From Thioclava arctica (lineage in GTDB: Bacteria > Pseudomonadota > Alphaproteobacteria > Rhodobacterales > Rhodobacteraceae), in NCBI RefSeq assembly GCF_040892615.1, contig NZ_JBFRYC010000014.1:1-64000 (forward strand): DNA of 64,000 bases, in the 5' to 3' direction. The notes under the pieces were generated by a model that saw nothing but the letters and a program-made list of their open reading frames with translations, was not told the DNA's origin and did not search any database. Position numbers and translations under genes: made by a program. Of this stretch, positions 16,521 to 26,148 are shown in pieces (the first letter of the stretch is position 1; the number at the start of each line of letters is the position of its first letter).

Positions 16521-16937
16521 ATGACTGGCCCCATTCCCGACGTCTCAACCATTATCGGCTCCGGCTTGTTGGCAAATCGCGAACGCCTGAGCCTGATCGC
16601 GTCGAATGTCGCCAACGCAGACTCGATCACGACGCCCGGCGGCGAGCCTTACCGAGCCCGCGAACCCGTCTTTAAAGCCGAGCCGGTGCTGCAAGGCTCG
16701 CCCGCTGCAGGCGTGAGCGTGGCCGAAGTGGTCGAAAGCGACGCGCCGCCCAAGCTGGTCTACGACCCGGGCAACCCCTACGCGGATGACAAGGGATACG
16801 TTCAGCAATCCAATGTCGATCAGGTGCAGCAGATGACCGACCTGATCAGCACCACACAAAGCTACAAGGCCCAGATCGCGGTCCTCCAGCAATCGACGCG
16901 GCTGGACCAAGCGATGCTGCAAAGCTTCATCGACTGA
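16521..16937 (+). CDS. flgC: flagellar proximal rod protein FlgC
   Basis: 138 aa. The N-terminus has the axial-protein signature RLSLIASNVANADSITTPGG, with the Thr-Pro-Gly-Gly-x-x-Tyr continuation characteristic of FlgC. The C-terminus DLISTTQSYKAQIAVLQQST matches the flagellar basal-body C-terminal motif. The central segment VVESDAPPKLVYDPGNPYAD also fits FlgC. Length is as expected. Downstream flgD starts after a 19-bp gap with a GAGGAA ribosome site. Confidence 0.94.
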   Translation: MTGPIPDVSTIIGSGLLANRERLSLIASNVANADSITTPGGEPYRAREPVFKAEPVLQGSPAAGVSVAEVVESDAPPKLVYDPGNPYADDKGYVQQSNVDQVQQMTDLISTTQSYKAQIAVLQQSTRLDQAMLQSFID

Positions 16938-16956
16938 TCGGGAACGAGGAACCGCC

Positions 16957-17631
16957 ATGACCAACACCTCCGCCGCTGCAAGTGTCGCTGCAGGAACCAG
17001 CAGCGCTCCGGCCACGTCCGGAGCCGACGGCGCCGGACTGAGCGGCCTGACGCAGGCCGATTTCATCAAGCTTCTCACTGCCCAAATGCAGAATCAGGAT
17101 CCGACCTCGCCGACCAAGCCGCAGGATCTCGCAAACGAGTTCGCCCAACTCTCCACTGTCAGCGGGATCAACGCGCTCAACGCCAAGGTCGACTCGCTCG
17201 GCGCCATTGCCGGCGCGGCCGAACTGGGGCAGGCGTCCAACCTGATCGGCAAGACGGTGGCCGTGGCAGGCGGCTCAAGCGCGGTGGCCAATGCCGACGG
17301 CACGGTGACGGGCGGCTTCAGCCTCTCGGGACCGGCCAGCACGGTGAAGGTGCAGATCACCGACCCCGCGAGCGGCAAGGTGATGCACACGCTGACGCTG
17401 CACGACCTGCCTGCGGGCCTCAGCAATTTTAGCTGGACCGGTGGCAGCGCGGGCTACGCCTACGCCTACGATGTCGCGGCCACGTCCGGCTCTTCGGAGG
17501 TCGCCGCAACCACCTATCACAACGCGACTGTCCGGACCGTCAACCTGTCCGGTGGCGCCCCCACCCTTTCGCTCGCCGGTGCCACCCAGCCGGTCGATCT
17601 ATCGCAAATCGTAAGTGTTCTCGGAGGCTGA
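16957..17631 (+). CDS. flgD: hook capping scaffold protein FlgD
   Basis: 224 aa. FlgD caps the growing hook. The N-terminal signature is seen as QADFIKLLTAQMQNQDPTSP followed by ANEFAQLSTVSGI, the classic FlgD motif. The rest is beta-rich: a Tudor/FnIII-like part (GPASTVKVQITDPASGKVMH). It is placed directly before the hook gene flgE, separated by 5 bp that include the end of a GGAGG ribosome site. Confidence 0.95.
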   Translation: MTNTSAAASVAAGTSSAPATSGADGAGLSGLTQADFIKLLTAQMQNQDPTSPTKPQDLANEFAQLSTVSGINALNAKVDSLGAIAGAAELGQASNLIGKTVAVAGGSSAVANADGTVTGGFSLSGPASTVKVQITDPASGKVMHTLTLHDLPAGLSNFSWTGGSAGYAYAYDVAATSGSSEVAATTYHNATVRTVNLSGGAPTLSLAGATQPVDLSQIVSVLGG

Positions 17632-17636
17632 ACCCA

Positions 17637-18863
17637 GTGTCACTCAATACCGCCCTTTCCGGTCTTCTTGGTGCCCAAACCGGCCTCAATGTCGTCTCGA
17701 ATAACCTCGCCAATGCCAGCACTGTCGGCTTCAAGTCAGGCACTGCGCATTTCTCCGACACCTATCCCGCGGGGGGCAGCGACGGCGTCGGCCAAGGCGT
17801 GACCGCGAGCTTCACGTCTCAGGATTTTTCGCAAGGCGACCTGACGAGCACCGGTAACGCGCTTGATCTCGCTATTCAGGGCAACGGCTTCTTCATTACC
17901 GAGAAAAACGGCACGACCAGCTACAGCCGCGACGGAGGGTTCCAGCTCAGCCCGACCGGCGAGCTTCAGAACGGCAACGGCTCTGCGGTGCAGGGCTTCG
18001 GCATCAAGGCTAACGGACAGGCGGACGGGTTGCTTGGCCCGGTCTCTATCTCGACCTCGCCCGAACCGGCCCAAGCTAGCGCGCAGATCAGCCTGAACGC
18101 GGCGCTCAACTCGGCCGACCCGGTGAATGCCACCCCCTTCGATCCGACGGATTCGAACACGTTCGACGAGGCAACCTCGGTCACCGCCTTTGACTCGCTG
18201 GGCAATGCCAACCGTATCCAGCTCTATTTTGCACGTCAGGCAGCTTCGGCCTCGGCCACCACTCCGAGCCCTTGGTCGATCTATGCCCAGCCCGAGGCGG
18301 CCTCGGGCACGACCGTGGGCTCGGCGCAGGCACTCACCACCCTGTCCTTCGGCAACGACGGCACGCTCACCTCTGGTGCTCAGGCGACGCTGAACGTGAA
18401 CTGGGGCAATGGCGCGGCCCCCTCGAACATCGCTTTCGATTTCGGAGGGACTGCCCTGAGCAATCAGGACTTCGCGATCAACTCGCTGACCAATGACGGC
18501 TTCGCGCCGGGCGCCTATACCGGGACCAAGGTCAGCGCGAATGGGGATGTCAACGTCTCCTATTCCAACGGCCGCACCAAGACTGTTGCGACGCTGGCGA
18601 TGGCGAGCTTCATCAACAATCAGGGCCTGATCCCAACCAGCCACAACCTGTTCCAAGCCTCGACGAATTCCGGCGCCGCGGTGGTCAACCAGTCCGGTGC
18701 CGGAGTGAACGGCTCGCTGGTTGCAGGCGCGCTCGAGAAATCGAATGTGGAGACCTCGAACTCACTGGTTGAGTTGATCAACTATCAAGAGGCCTACCAA
18801 GCCAATACCAGTGTGATCCAAGGCGCCCAGCAGGACGTCCAAAAACTACTGCAGATCAGCTGA
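17637..18863 (+). CDS. flgE: flagellar hook protein FlgE
   Basis: 408 aa. It starts with GTG at 17637, nine bases after a GGAGG at 17623-17627; no better ATG is near. The N-terminus SGLLGAQTGLNVVSNNLANA, followed by STVGFKSGTAHFSD, and the C-terminus VELINYQEAYQANTSVIQGA are the hook-protein signatures. The middle region contains the variable hook domains. FlgE polymerises into the hook; about 400 residues is usual for short alphaproteobacterial hooks. Confidence 0.95.
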   Translation: MSLNTALSGLLGAQTGLNVVSNNLANASTVGFKSGTAHFSDTYPAGGSDGVGQGVTASFTSQDFSQGDLTSTGNALDLAIQGNGFFITEKNGTTSYSRDGGFQLSPTGELQNGNGSAVQGFGIKANGQADGLLGPVSISTSPEPAQASAQISLNAALNSADPVNATPFDPTDSNTFDEATSVTAFDSLGNANRIQLYFARQAASASATTPSPWSIYAQPEAASGTTVGSAQALTTLSFGNDGTLTSGAQATLNVNWGNGAAPSNIAFDFGGTALSNQDFAINSLTNDGFAPGAYTGTKVSANGDVNVSYSNGRTKTVATLAMASFINNQGLIPTSHNLFQASTNSGAAVVNQSGAGVNGSLVAGALEKSNVETSNSLVELINYQEAYQANTSVIQGAQQDVQKLLQIS

Positions 18864-18865
18864 GC

Positions 18866-19609
18866 ATGGCACTTAGTGGTCTTTACACCTCGATGGCCGG
18901 TCTCGAGACGTCTTCGGAACGTCTCGAGACGGTTGCTCAGAACCTCGCGAACGCGAACACGCAGGGCTATGCCGCCCAGCAGACCGAGGCGATGGCGCTT
19001 CCCTATGCGGGCGACGCCCCGCTGCCCGGCGCGGACGTGATCGCGCTGGGGGAAAACGCCGATACCAGCGACGGCCCGCTCGAAGAGACCGGTGCGCCGC
19101 TCGACGTGGCGGTTCAGGGCGGCTGGCTCGTGGTGCAGACCCCAGATGGCGGGCAGGCGCTCACGCGCAACGGACACCTTTTGCAGAACGCCGCAAACCT
19201 GCTGACGACCGCCTCGGGCGAACCGGTACTGAGCCCTTCGGGGCGCCCAATCAGCCTGCCGCAGCTTCGCGATCTCACAATCGCGCATGACGGCACGATC
19301 TCGGGCATCCCGGCCGGAGCGCCGGGCGCTCAGGCACAGAATTTCGGCAAGCTGATGCTTGCGGAGACCCCGACCGGAGGTCGTCTGACGCCGTTGGGCA
19401 ACTCGCTCTATGGCCTGCCCGAAGGCACAGCGGCCCAACCCTCGGCCAGCGCGTCGGTCCAGCAGGGTGCCCTTGAGGGCAGCAACGTGGATTCAGTTAA
19501 AACGATGATGCAGCTGATCTCGGTCTCACGGACCTACCAGCTCGAGACGCAGGTAATGGGCAAGTCGGCCCAGACCCAAACCGAGCTCGACCAAATTCTG
19601 ATGACCTGA
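18866..19609 (+). CDS. flgF: flagellar rod protein FlgF
   Basis: 247 aa. The N-terminal axial motif is ETVAQNLANANTQGYAAQQT. The middle block LDVAVQGGWLVVQTPDGGQALTR is cut here to its key part, VAVQGGWLVVQTPDG, the FlgF/FlgG G-G/N-x-F/W-x-V pattern. The C-terminus (QLISVSRTYQLETQVMGKSA) matches FlgF. It starts 2 bp after the flgE stop and is followed by flgG, the usual order for proximal and distal rod genes. Confidence 0.92.
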   Translation: MALSGLYTSMAGLETSSERLETVAQNLANANTQGYAAQQTEAMALPYAGDAPLPGADVIALGENADTSDGPLEETGAPLDVAVQGGWLVVQTPDGGQALTRNGHLLQNAANLLTTASGEPVLSPSGRPISLPQLRDLTIAHDGTISGIPAGAPGAQAQNFGKLMLAETPTGGRLTPLGNSLYGLPEGTAAQPSASASVQQGALEGSNVDSVKTMMQLISVSRTYQLETQVMGKSAQTQTELDQILMT

Positions 19610-19619
19610 CGGAGATACC

Positions 19620-20414
19620 ATGCTTCCCGCACTTTCCACTACAGCAACCGGGCTTTCTGCCGAGCAGGTGAAGATCGATTCCATTTCGAACAACTTGGCC
19701 AACGTAAACACGGTCGGGTTCAAGAAATCGGACCCCGTATTCGAGACGCTGACCTATCAGCAACATATCCAGCCCGGCGCCGCCTCGAGCGGGACAACGC
19801 TCTACCCTTCGGGCTACAACATGGGCACGGGCGTGCGGGTCGCGGCTACGGTGCCGGTGCTCACTCAGGGCAACCTGAAAGAGACCAACAACCCGCTCGA
19901 TATGGCGATCGAGGGGGGGGGCTATTTCCAGGTCCTGCAACCCAACGGCCAGATCGCCTATACCCGCGACGGGGCCTTCCAGCTTGACCAGAGCGGTCAC
20001 ATGGTCACCGCCGACGGCTTTCAGGTGCTGCCCAGCACGACCCTTCCCTCAAATGCGACGAGCGTGACCATCGCACAGGATGGAACGATCTCGGTCACGG
20101 TGCCGGGTTCGTCCAACGCGACCCAGGTTGGCCAAGTGCAGCTCGCCAATTTCGTCAACCCGCAGGGGCTGCAGCCGATCGGCAACAACCTTTATGTCCA
20201 AACCAATTCGAGCGGCGCCGCAGTCACCGGCACGCCCAGTTCGAACGGGCTTGGCGCGGTCTCGCAGAAGCATCTCGAGGAATCCAACACGAGCGTGGTA
20301 GACGCGATGGTGAACCTTATCTCAGCTGAACGCGCTTACCAGCTGGGTACCAATGCCGCCTCGGCAGCGGGCCGGACGCTGAGCGAGCTCTCGTCGATGG
20401 CCTCAAGCGCATGA
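19620..20414 (+). CDS. flgG: flagellar distal rod protein FlgG
   Basis: 264 aa. The signature N-terminus reads ISNNLANVNTVGFKKSDPVF. The conserved central block is DMAIEGGGYFQVLQPNGQIA, and the C-terminus is VVDAMVNLISAERAYQLGTN. Length is the family standard (~260). The codons for Glu-Gly-Gly-Gly contain an uninterrupted run of nine G (19913-19921), a possible slippage site. The 3' end overlaps flgH by 4 nt (ATGA). Confidence 0.95.
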   Translation: MLPALSTTATGLSAEQVKIDSISNNLANVNTVGFKKSDPVFETLTYQQHIQPGAASSGTTLYPSGYNMGTGVRVAATVPVLTQGNLKETNNPLDMAIEGGGYFQVLQPNGQIAYTRDGAFQLDQSGHMVTADGFQVLPSTTLPSNATSVTIAQDGTISVTVPGSSNATQVGQVQLANFVNPQGLQPIGNNLYVQTNSSGAAVTGTPSSNGLGAVSQKHLEESNTSVVDAMVNLISAERAYQLGTNAASAAGRTLSELSSMASSA

Positions 20415-21082
20415 TCCCAAAACGTCCCATCCGGGAGCTCGCGGCCGCCGCTTCGGCGGTCGCTGTCTTGCTGTCGGGCTGCGCGACCAAGGCTCCACCC
20501 AAACGGTATTTCGTCCAGCCTGCCCCCTTCCCCGTGCAAGCCGAGAGCCCGCCCGACGCGCAGAACGGCTCTATCGTGCCTGCAAACGCGACCGGCTCGC
20601 TTTATGGCAACCAGAGCGTATGGGAGAAAGGCGATGTCGTGACCGTCAATGTCTCGTTCTCGACGACGGCGCAGAACAAGGGCGATGGCGCGCTCAAAAA
20701 AGACAGCACCTATGACAGCTCAGGGACGCATATCCTTGGCTACTCGCCCTCGCTGGGCCTCTCAAGCAAGCAATCCTTCACCGGCAGCGGCTCGGTCAGC
20801 GGCTCGAACGCGGTGACGACCGAACTGGCCGCTGTCGTCATCGACATCAAGCCCAACGGCGTGCTGGCCCTGCGCGGGCGCACCAATGTCAACATCAACG
20901 GCAACGTCACAGGTATCGAGGTCACCGGGTTTGCCCGGCCCCGCGATATCGGCCCGAACAACACGCTCGATTCCTCGCAGCTTGCCGACGCCAACATCCA
21001 ATATGTCGGTATCGGCGACATCAACTCCGCAGATCATGTCCCATGGCTCCAAAGCACACTTTCGAAATATTCACCCTTCTGA
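20411..21082 (+). CDS. flgH: flagellar L-ring lipoprotein FlgH
   Basis: 223 aa. An N-terminal lipoprotein signal ends in the lipobox LLSGC with the acylated cysteine at residue 24. The body contains typical L-ring sequence (SLYGNQSVWEKGDVVTVNVS, then ANIQYVGIGDINSADHVPWL). FlgH forms the outer-membrane bushing of the rod and shows the cell is Gram-negative. It overlaps flgI by 40 nt, an unusually long overlap for this cluster. Confidence 0.95.
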   Translation: MIPKRPIRELAAAASAVAVLLSGCATKAPPKRYFVQPAPFPVQAESPPDAQNGSIVPANATGSLYGNQSVWEKGDVVTVNVSFSTTAQNKGDGALKKDSTYDSSGTHILGYSPSLGLSSKQSFTGSGSVSGSNAVTTELAAVVIDIKPNGVLALRGRTNVNINGNVTGIEVTGFARPRDIGPNNTLDSSQLADANIQYVGIGDINSADHVPWLQSTLSKYSPF

Positions 21083-22155
21083 TCGGACTCGCGCTGGCGG
21101 CTCCGACAGCCCGCGCCGAGCCAGTCGGGCAACTCGTCACCCTTGCCGGGGCGCCGAGCAACCAACTCGTGGGCTATGGGCTGGTGGTGGGGTTGCCGGG
21201 CACCGGGGACCAGACGACCCAGATCCCCTATACCCAGCAAGCCATCACCAACATGCTCTCGCATGAGGGGATCACCCTACCAAAAACAGCCTTCATGCAG
21301 CCTGACGACGTGGCCTCGGTGATGGTAACGGCGCAGATCCCCCCCTATTCTGAGCCGGGCTCGGATCTCAACGTGACAGTGGCCGCGCTGGGCAACGCGA
21401 AATCGCTCGCCGGCGGGGTGCTGCTCCCGACGCCGCTCAAGGGCAGCAACGATCACATCTACGCCCAGGCGCAGGGGGCGCTGCTCGTAAGTGGATTTGC
21501 GGCCGCCAAGTCCGGCTCCTCGGTGCGCTCGAACACGCCCACAGTGGGCCGGATCCCCAACGGCGCGGTGATGTCGCGCGCGATCGCGACATCCACTTGG
21601 TCGCCACACGGTTCGGCACGGCTGCTGCTTAAGACGCCGAGCTACGAGAATGCCGACCGGATCGCCACCGCGATCAACAAGCAACTGGGAGGCAACACCG
21701 CGCAGGCAACCTCGCCCGGCGTAGTAGAGGTGACGCTTCGCGGCAAAATCTCGCATGTCTCCTTCATCGCGCGGGTTCTTGGCGTCCAAGTGACCCCGCA
21801 AGCGCCGCCGCCAGTTGTCATCGTTGATGCCCAGTCGGGCACGATCGTCATGGGCGGCAACGTGAAACTGCTTCCCGCAATCGTCTCTCACGGCAACCTG
21901 ACCGTCTCGGTGCAGGCGACGAACGCGGTCAGCCAACCCAATCCGCTCTCGCAAGGCCAGACGGCTGGCGTGAACAACGCCTCGATCAGCGCCAACCAGT
22001 CGCAGGGCAAGGTGGTGGCGCTGCCCGCAGCAACCACGCTCGACCAGATCGCGGCCGCGCTCAACAAGATCGGGGCGACGCCCACCGACTTGATCGCGAT
22101 CGTCCAAGCGCTCAAGGATGCGGGCGCGCTGCAAGCCGAAGTGAAGGTGGTTTGA
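21043..22155 (+). CDS. flgI: flagellar P-ring protein FlgI
   Basis: 370 aa with a Sec signal peptide; cleavage is likely after ARA at residue 25. FlgI forms the periplasmic P-ring. The signature GYGLVVGLPGTGDQTTQIPY is intact, followed by NMLSHEGITLP and the conserved VMVTAQIPPYSEPGSDLNVT. The C-terminus LNKIGATPTDLIAIVQALKD is also typical. The start lies within flgH (40-nt overlap) because no later Met precedes the signal sequence. The stop shares a base with the flgJ ATG (TGATG). Confidence 0.96.
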   Translation: MAPKHTFEIFTLLIGLALAAPTARAEPVGQLVTLAGAPSNQLVGYGLVVGLPGTGDQTTQIPYTQQAITNMLSHEGITLPKTAFMQPDDVASVMVTAQIPPYSEPGSDLNVTVAALGNAKSLAGGVLLPTPLKGSNDHIYAQAQGALLVSGFAAAKSGSSVRSNTPTVGRIPNGAVMSRAIATSTWSPHGSARLLLKTPSYENADRIATAINKQLGGNTAQATSPGVVEVTLRGKISHVSFIARVLGVQVTPQAPPPVVIVDAQSGTIVMGGNVKLLPAIVSHGNLTVSVQATNAVSQPNPLSQGQTAGVNNASISANQSQGKVVALPAATTLDQIAAALNKIGATPTDLIAIVQALKDAGALQAEVKVV

Positions 22156-22964
22156 TGCTGGTAACACAAGGCCCCGCCGCCGCAGAGACCGGAACGCAGG
22201 GCGTCGAAATGGTCGCCCAGGCTGAGAAACTCGAGGCGCTGCTTTGGCAGCAGGTGTTGAGTTGCATGACAAAGACGGCGTTCTCGGGCGCCTCTCTGGG
22301 CACCGGCTCGCAGCTCTATAACGGGATGATCACGCGCGCGCTGTCAGACAAGATGTTCGCGACGACCAGTGCCACACTCACGAAACAGATCGTCGAGCAG
22401 CTCGGGGGCGAGGCCACGCAGGGTGCAGCCACGCCCACGCCGACTTTGCAGGCGCTCGCGGCACATCCCGCGATGCTATCTGCGCACTCGGCCCCCGCGG
22501 GCCATCTCGACCGCGCGATCGATTTCGCCAAATCGGTCTGGCCCGCGATCAAGTCAAGCGCGGCAGAACTTGGGGTGCCGCCGGTCGCGCTGCTCGCGCA
22601 ATCTGCGCTCGAGACCGGCTGGGGCGCCTCGACGCCGGGCAACAACCTGTTCGGCATCAAGGCCGTTCACGGCCAGAGCGGCACCTTAGCGTCCACCAAG
22701 GAGGAGCGCGACGGCGTGATGACAGCCACGCAGGCGACCTTCGCAGACTACGATTCCGGGGCGCATTGCGCCTCCGCCTATACCGGGCTGATCCGGCGCG
22801 TCTACCCAGATGCGGTCGGGACAACCTCGGTTGCGCAATATGCCGATGCGCTCATGCACGGTGGCTACGCGACCGACAGCAGCTATGCCCGCAAAATCGT
22901 CGATACCGCGCAATCGCCGACCATGCAGTCGGTCCTAAACGTCCTCGAAGGAGATGACACATGA
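22155..22964 (+). CDS. flgJ: FlgJ: rod cap and peptidoglycan hydrolase
   Basis: 269 aa from the ATG at 22155. Residues ~20-90 are the rod-capping domain (KLEALLWQQVLSCMTKTAFS, YNGMITRALSDKM). Residues ~120-265 are a glucosaminidase-type domain that cuts peptidoglycan for the rod: AQSALETGWGASTPGNNLFG, with the catalytic glutamate at residue 153. Many alphaproteobacterial FlgJ proteins lack the hydrolase domain, so the two-domain form resembles that of beta/gammaproteobacteria. It overlaps flgK by 4 nt. Confidence 0.93.
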   Translation: MLVTQGPAAAETGTQGVEMVAQAEKLEALLWQQVLSCMTKTAFSGASLGTGSQLYNGMITRALSDKMFATTSATLTKQIVEQLGGEATQGAATPTPTLQALAAHPAMLSAHSAPAGHLDRAIDFAKSVWPAIKSSAAELGVPPVALLAQSALETGWGASTPGNNLFGIKAVHGQSGTLASTKEERDGVMTATQATFADYDSGAHCASAYTGLIRRVYPDAVGTTSVAQYADALMHGGYATDSSYARKIVDTAQSPTMQSVLNVLEGDDT

Positions 22965-24901
22965 CAGGCCTCAACAGCGCGATTTCCTCCGCCCTCTCCG
23001 GGCTCGACGCATTTTCCGAAGGCATCGGAACGGTCGGCAGCAACATCGCGAACCAGTCCACCGACGGTTATGCCGAACGCAGCGTCGAAATCCAGACCAC
23101 GGCAGGCGGCGCGGGCCAATCGGGCGGCGGCGTGGTCGACCCGGCCCTCGTGCGCCGCGCCTCGGACGCGATGGAGGCGTCGAACGTCTACGCAGCCACC
23201 GCTGCCAACAGCGCGGCCAGCACCCGCGCCTCCGTGCTGAAAGCGATCGATCAGGCCTTCACCGGCAACGGCGATGTCGAAAGCGCGGCAAGCACCTTCT
23301 TCTCCGGCCTCGGCACGCTCGCCTCGAACCCAACCAACGCGGCCCAGGTCAGCACGGTTCTCGCGAACGCACAGGCGCTGGCCAGCGGTTTCAACTCGGC
23401 TGCAAGCGCGCTGACCAGTCAGACCGGGCAGATCGGCACGCGCATCTCGCAACAAGTCGGGCAGGCCAACACGCTGCTTGGTGAACTTGCCAAGATCAAC
23501 AAGCAACTCATGGCCTCACCCGAGGAACCGACGCTTCTAGATCAGCAACAGGCGACACTGGGCAAGCTGTCCTCGTTTCTCAACATCAATACGCTGCCAC
23601 TGGGGTCCTCCGGCGCGGTCGCGGTGATGACCGGCGGCTCGGTGCTGGTAGACCAGGCCGGGGCGCAAACGCTCGATATGCAAAGCATCAACGACATACC
23701 GGAGCTGACCGCAGGCCCCGACAAACAACCCCTGCGCCTGTCGGATCGCGGCGGCTCGCTGGGCGGGTTACTCTCGGGGCTCAAGGCCACGGACGATGCC
23801 GGAAAACGGCTTGACCGGATCGCCGGCACCATCGCGGATCTCGTGAACCAGTCGCAGGCCGAGGGCCTGACCGCAAATGGCAGCGCGGGCAAGGCGCTTT
23901 TCTCCCGGCCGCAGCCCAACGCGACGCCAGCCCAAAGCAACACGGGCAGCGCGACCCTCAACGCCAGCGTGACCGATACCAGCGCTCTGCCCGCCAACGG
24001 CCAAGGTTACACGTTGAGCTATTCCACCTCGGGCTGGAGCGCGACAGTGCCCGGCAGCGGCCAGAGCCAGGCTTTGGGAACCAGCACCCCGCTGACGCTC
24101 AACGGCATGAACATCGCAATCTTGGGGACGCCTGCGCCGGGCGACAGCTTCCGCATCGCCCCCGATCCCGGCGCGGCCGCCGCATTGCGTCTGACGTCCA
24201 GCGATCCGAGCGAGCTGGCCGTGGCCGACCCCTACGTTCTGGTCGCGGGAACGATCTCGGGCTCGGGGGCCGTGAGCAACACCAATGCCGGAACGATCAA
24301 CGAGGGTGAGGACACGGTCACAACCGCGCCCGCCACCGGTGCGGCCGTCGTTCCGGGAAGCGCGTTCGGCGGAGATCTGGAGCTGAAATTCACCACCGCA
24401 AGTTCCTATGACGTGATCGACAAGGCCAGCGGCACCACCGTCTCGACCGGGAGCTTCGCTGGCGGTGCCACCACGCTCGCGGTGGCCTACCCGGCCTCAA
24501 GCTCGGCCGCAGGACACTACTGGCAGGTAAACCTGACCGGCGCGCCCCGCGCAGGCGACGTGGCGACCCTCACGCCGGGCGGGCTCAATAGCGGTTCGAA
24601 CGCGCAGCGGATGTCGGACCTGTGGACCCGGACCGATAGCGCCCTGCCCGGCGGCTCGATGCAGGGCTCTGTGCTCTCGCTGATCGGCGAGACCGGGGCG
24701 GCCTCGGCACAAGCGACGACGCTGGCCTCAAACACCGCCTCGAACCTCAATAACGCACAGGGTGATCTGACCCGCGCCGCGGGGGTGAATGTCGACCAGC
24801 AGGCGACGCTGCTTACGGAATACCAGCAGGCCTATCAGGCGGCGGCCAAGGTCATCTCGACCGCCCACTCGATGTTCAACTCCCTGCTTCAGGCGATCTA
24901 G
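22961..24901 (+). CDS. flgK: hook-filament junction protein FlgK
   Basis: 646 aa. The N-terminus has ISSALSGLDAFSEGIGTVGS and SNIANQSTDGYAERSVEIQT, the FlgK signature. The C-terminus GVNVDQQATLLTEYQQAYQA and AAKVISTAHSMFNSLLQAI matches HAP1. The large middle region contains the variable domains, so the protein is longer than the usual ~550. FlgK is exported after the hook is complete and seats the first junction ring. It is followed 13 bp later by flgL. Confidence 0.95.
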   Translation: MTGLNSAISSALSGLDAFSEGIGTVGSNIANQSTDGYAERSVEIQTTAGGAGQSGGGVVDPALVRRASDAMEASNVYAATAANSAASTRASVLKAIDQAFTGNGDVESAASTFFSGLGTLASNPTNAAQVSTVLANAQALASGFNSAASALTSQTGQIGTRISQQVGQANTLLGELAKINKQLMASPEEPTLLDQQQATLGKLSSFLNINTLPLGSSGAVAVMTGGSVLVDQAGAQTLDMQSINDIPELTAGPDKQPLRLSDRGGSLGGLLSGLKATDDAGKRLDRIAGTIADLVNQSQAEGLTANGSAGKALFSRPQPNATPAQSNTGSATLNASVTDTSALPANGQGYTLSYSTSGWSATVPGSGQSQALGTSTPLTLNGMNIAILGTPAPGDSFRIAPDPGAAAALRLTSSDPSELAVADPYVLVAGTISGSGAVSNTNAGTINEGEDTVTTAPATGAAVVPGSAFGGDLELKFTTASSYDVIDKASGTTVSTGSFAGGATTLAVAYPASSSAAGHYWQVNLTGAPRAGDVATLTPGGLNSGSNAQRMSDLWTRTDSALPGGSMQGSVLSLIGETGAASAQATTLASNTASNLNNAQGDLTRAAGVNVDQQATLLTEYQQAYQAAAKVISTAHSMFNSLLQAI

Positions 24902-24914
24902 GAGACCACGACAG

Positions 24915-26135
24915 ATGGATACCACGTTCTATGCCATGTCCGGCCAAAGCTTCACCGCTCAGGAAACCCGGATCACCGAACTCGAACAACAGCTCTCCTC
25001 GGGCCGCAAGGTCGACACAGCCGCGGCAGATCCCGCGGCCTATACCGGCGCGCAAGAAGACAACTCGACCGTCCAGAAGCTCGACGCAATGAACGCGAGC
25101 CAGGTCAACATCAAGCAGACGCTGGGCAGCGCAACCACCGCGCTGGGTGATGTCTCGACTGCGCTCAACCACATCAATAGCATCGCGCTGCAAGCCATGA
25201 ACGCAACGACCAGCGGTGCCGACTTCCATGCTTTGGGCGATCAGGTCGAAGCCGGGCTGCACCAAATCCTCAGCCTGGCAAACACCCAAAGCAGCAACGG
25301 CAATTACGTCTTTTCCGGCACCGCCAAGCAGACCCAACCCTTTATCCAGACCACGTCGGGATCGGTCAACTATGTCGGCAATGACGGCACCTCCTCGGTC
25401 GAGATTTCTCCGGGTGTGACGGTGAATGCCGCGCTAAGCGGGTCGATCTTTACCAAGGTCTCGACCGGCAACGGCTATGCCTCGGTCTCCGCTACGAGCA
25501 GCAATTCAGGGGCATCCACACTCGTTGCGAGCGGGGTTGTGGATGCCAGCGCGGCAATGGCCTTCCATGATGGCACCAGCCCGATCACGGTCGGCTTTTC
25601 GACATTAGCGGACGGAAGCAAGAGCTACACCGCGACCTCAGGCGGCACGACGATCGCGACCGGCCCGGTGGACGACACCGAAGGCGCCGACACGACCCTC
25701 ACGCTCGAGGGCGTGCAATTCACGTTCTCAGGGCAACCTGCAAACGGCGATAGCTTCACCATTGCCCCGGCCCGCCCGCAATCGATCTTCGACCTGGTCA
25801 AGCAGATCCGGACCGCGCTGGCTGAACCGGGCTCTACGCCGGCGGCACGCGCCCAGACCCACCAGATCCTCGGCAACGCACTGGGGAGCCTCACCGGCTA
25901 CCAGCACCAGATTTCCGGCGCATCGGCCAAGGTCGGCGTCATCTTGCAGGCGACCAATACCGCCGCGAACGCGAATACTCAGGCCAGCACCAATGCCCAG
26001 ACTGATGCCAGCAATCTGGTCTCTGCGAATATTCCGAAAGTGCTGACCGAGCTGCAGGACCGCACCTCTGCGCTGCAGGCTGCGATGAAGGCCTTCTCGG
26101 TCGCCTCGCAGCTGACGCTGTTCAAATACCTCTGA
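24915..26135 (+). CDS. flgL: hook-filament junction protein FlgL
   Basis: 406 aa from the ATG at 24915, preceded by GGAGA; an in-frame extension to 24789 lies in flgK. The N-terminus QETRITELEQQLSSGRKVDT is flagellin-like, and a conserved block reads ILSLANTQSSNGNYVFSGTA, the classic FlgL motif (G-x-Y-x-F-S/A-G). The C-terminus carries flagellin-like helices. FlgL is the second junction protein. The next gene, a glycosyltransferase, starts 13 bp downstream. Confidence 0.94.
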   Translation: MDTTFYAMSGQSFTAQETRITELEQQLSSGRKVDTAAADPAAYTGAQEDNSTVQKLDAMNASQVNIKQTLGSATTALGDVSTALNHINSIALQAMNATTSGADFHALGDQVEAGLHQILSLANTQSSNGNYVFSGTAKQTQPFIQTTSGSVNYVGNDGTSSVEISPGVTVNAALSGSIFTKVSTGNGYASVSATSSNSGASTLVASGVVDASAAMAFHDGTSPITVGFSTLADGSKSYTATSGGTTIATGPVDDTEGADTTLTLEGVQFTFSGQPANGDSFTIAPARPQSIFDLVKQIRTALAEPGSTPAARAQTHQILGNALGSLTGYQHQISGASAKVGVILQATNTAANANTQASTNAQTDASNLVSANIPKVLTELQDRTSALQAAMKAFSVASQLTLFKYL

Positions 26136-26148
26136 GACGGGAATACCG

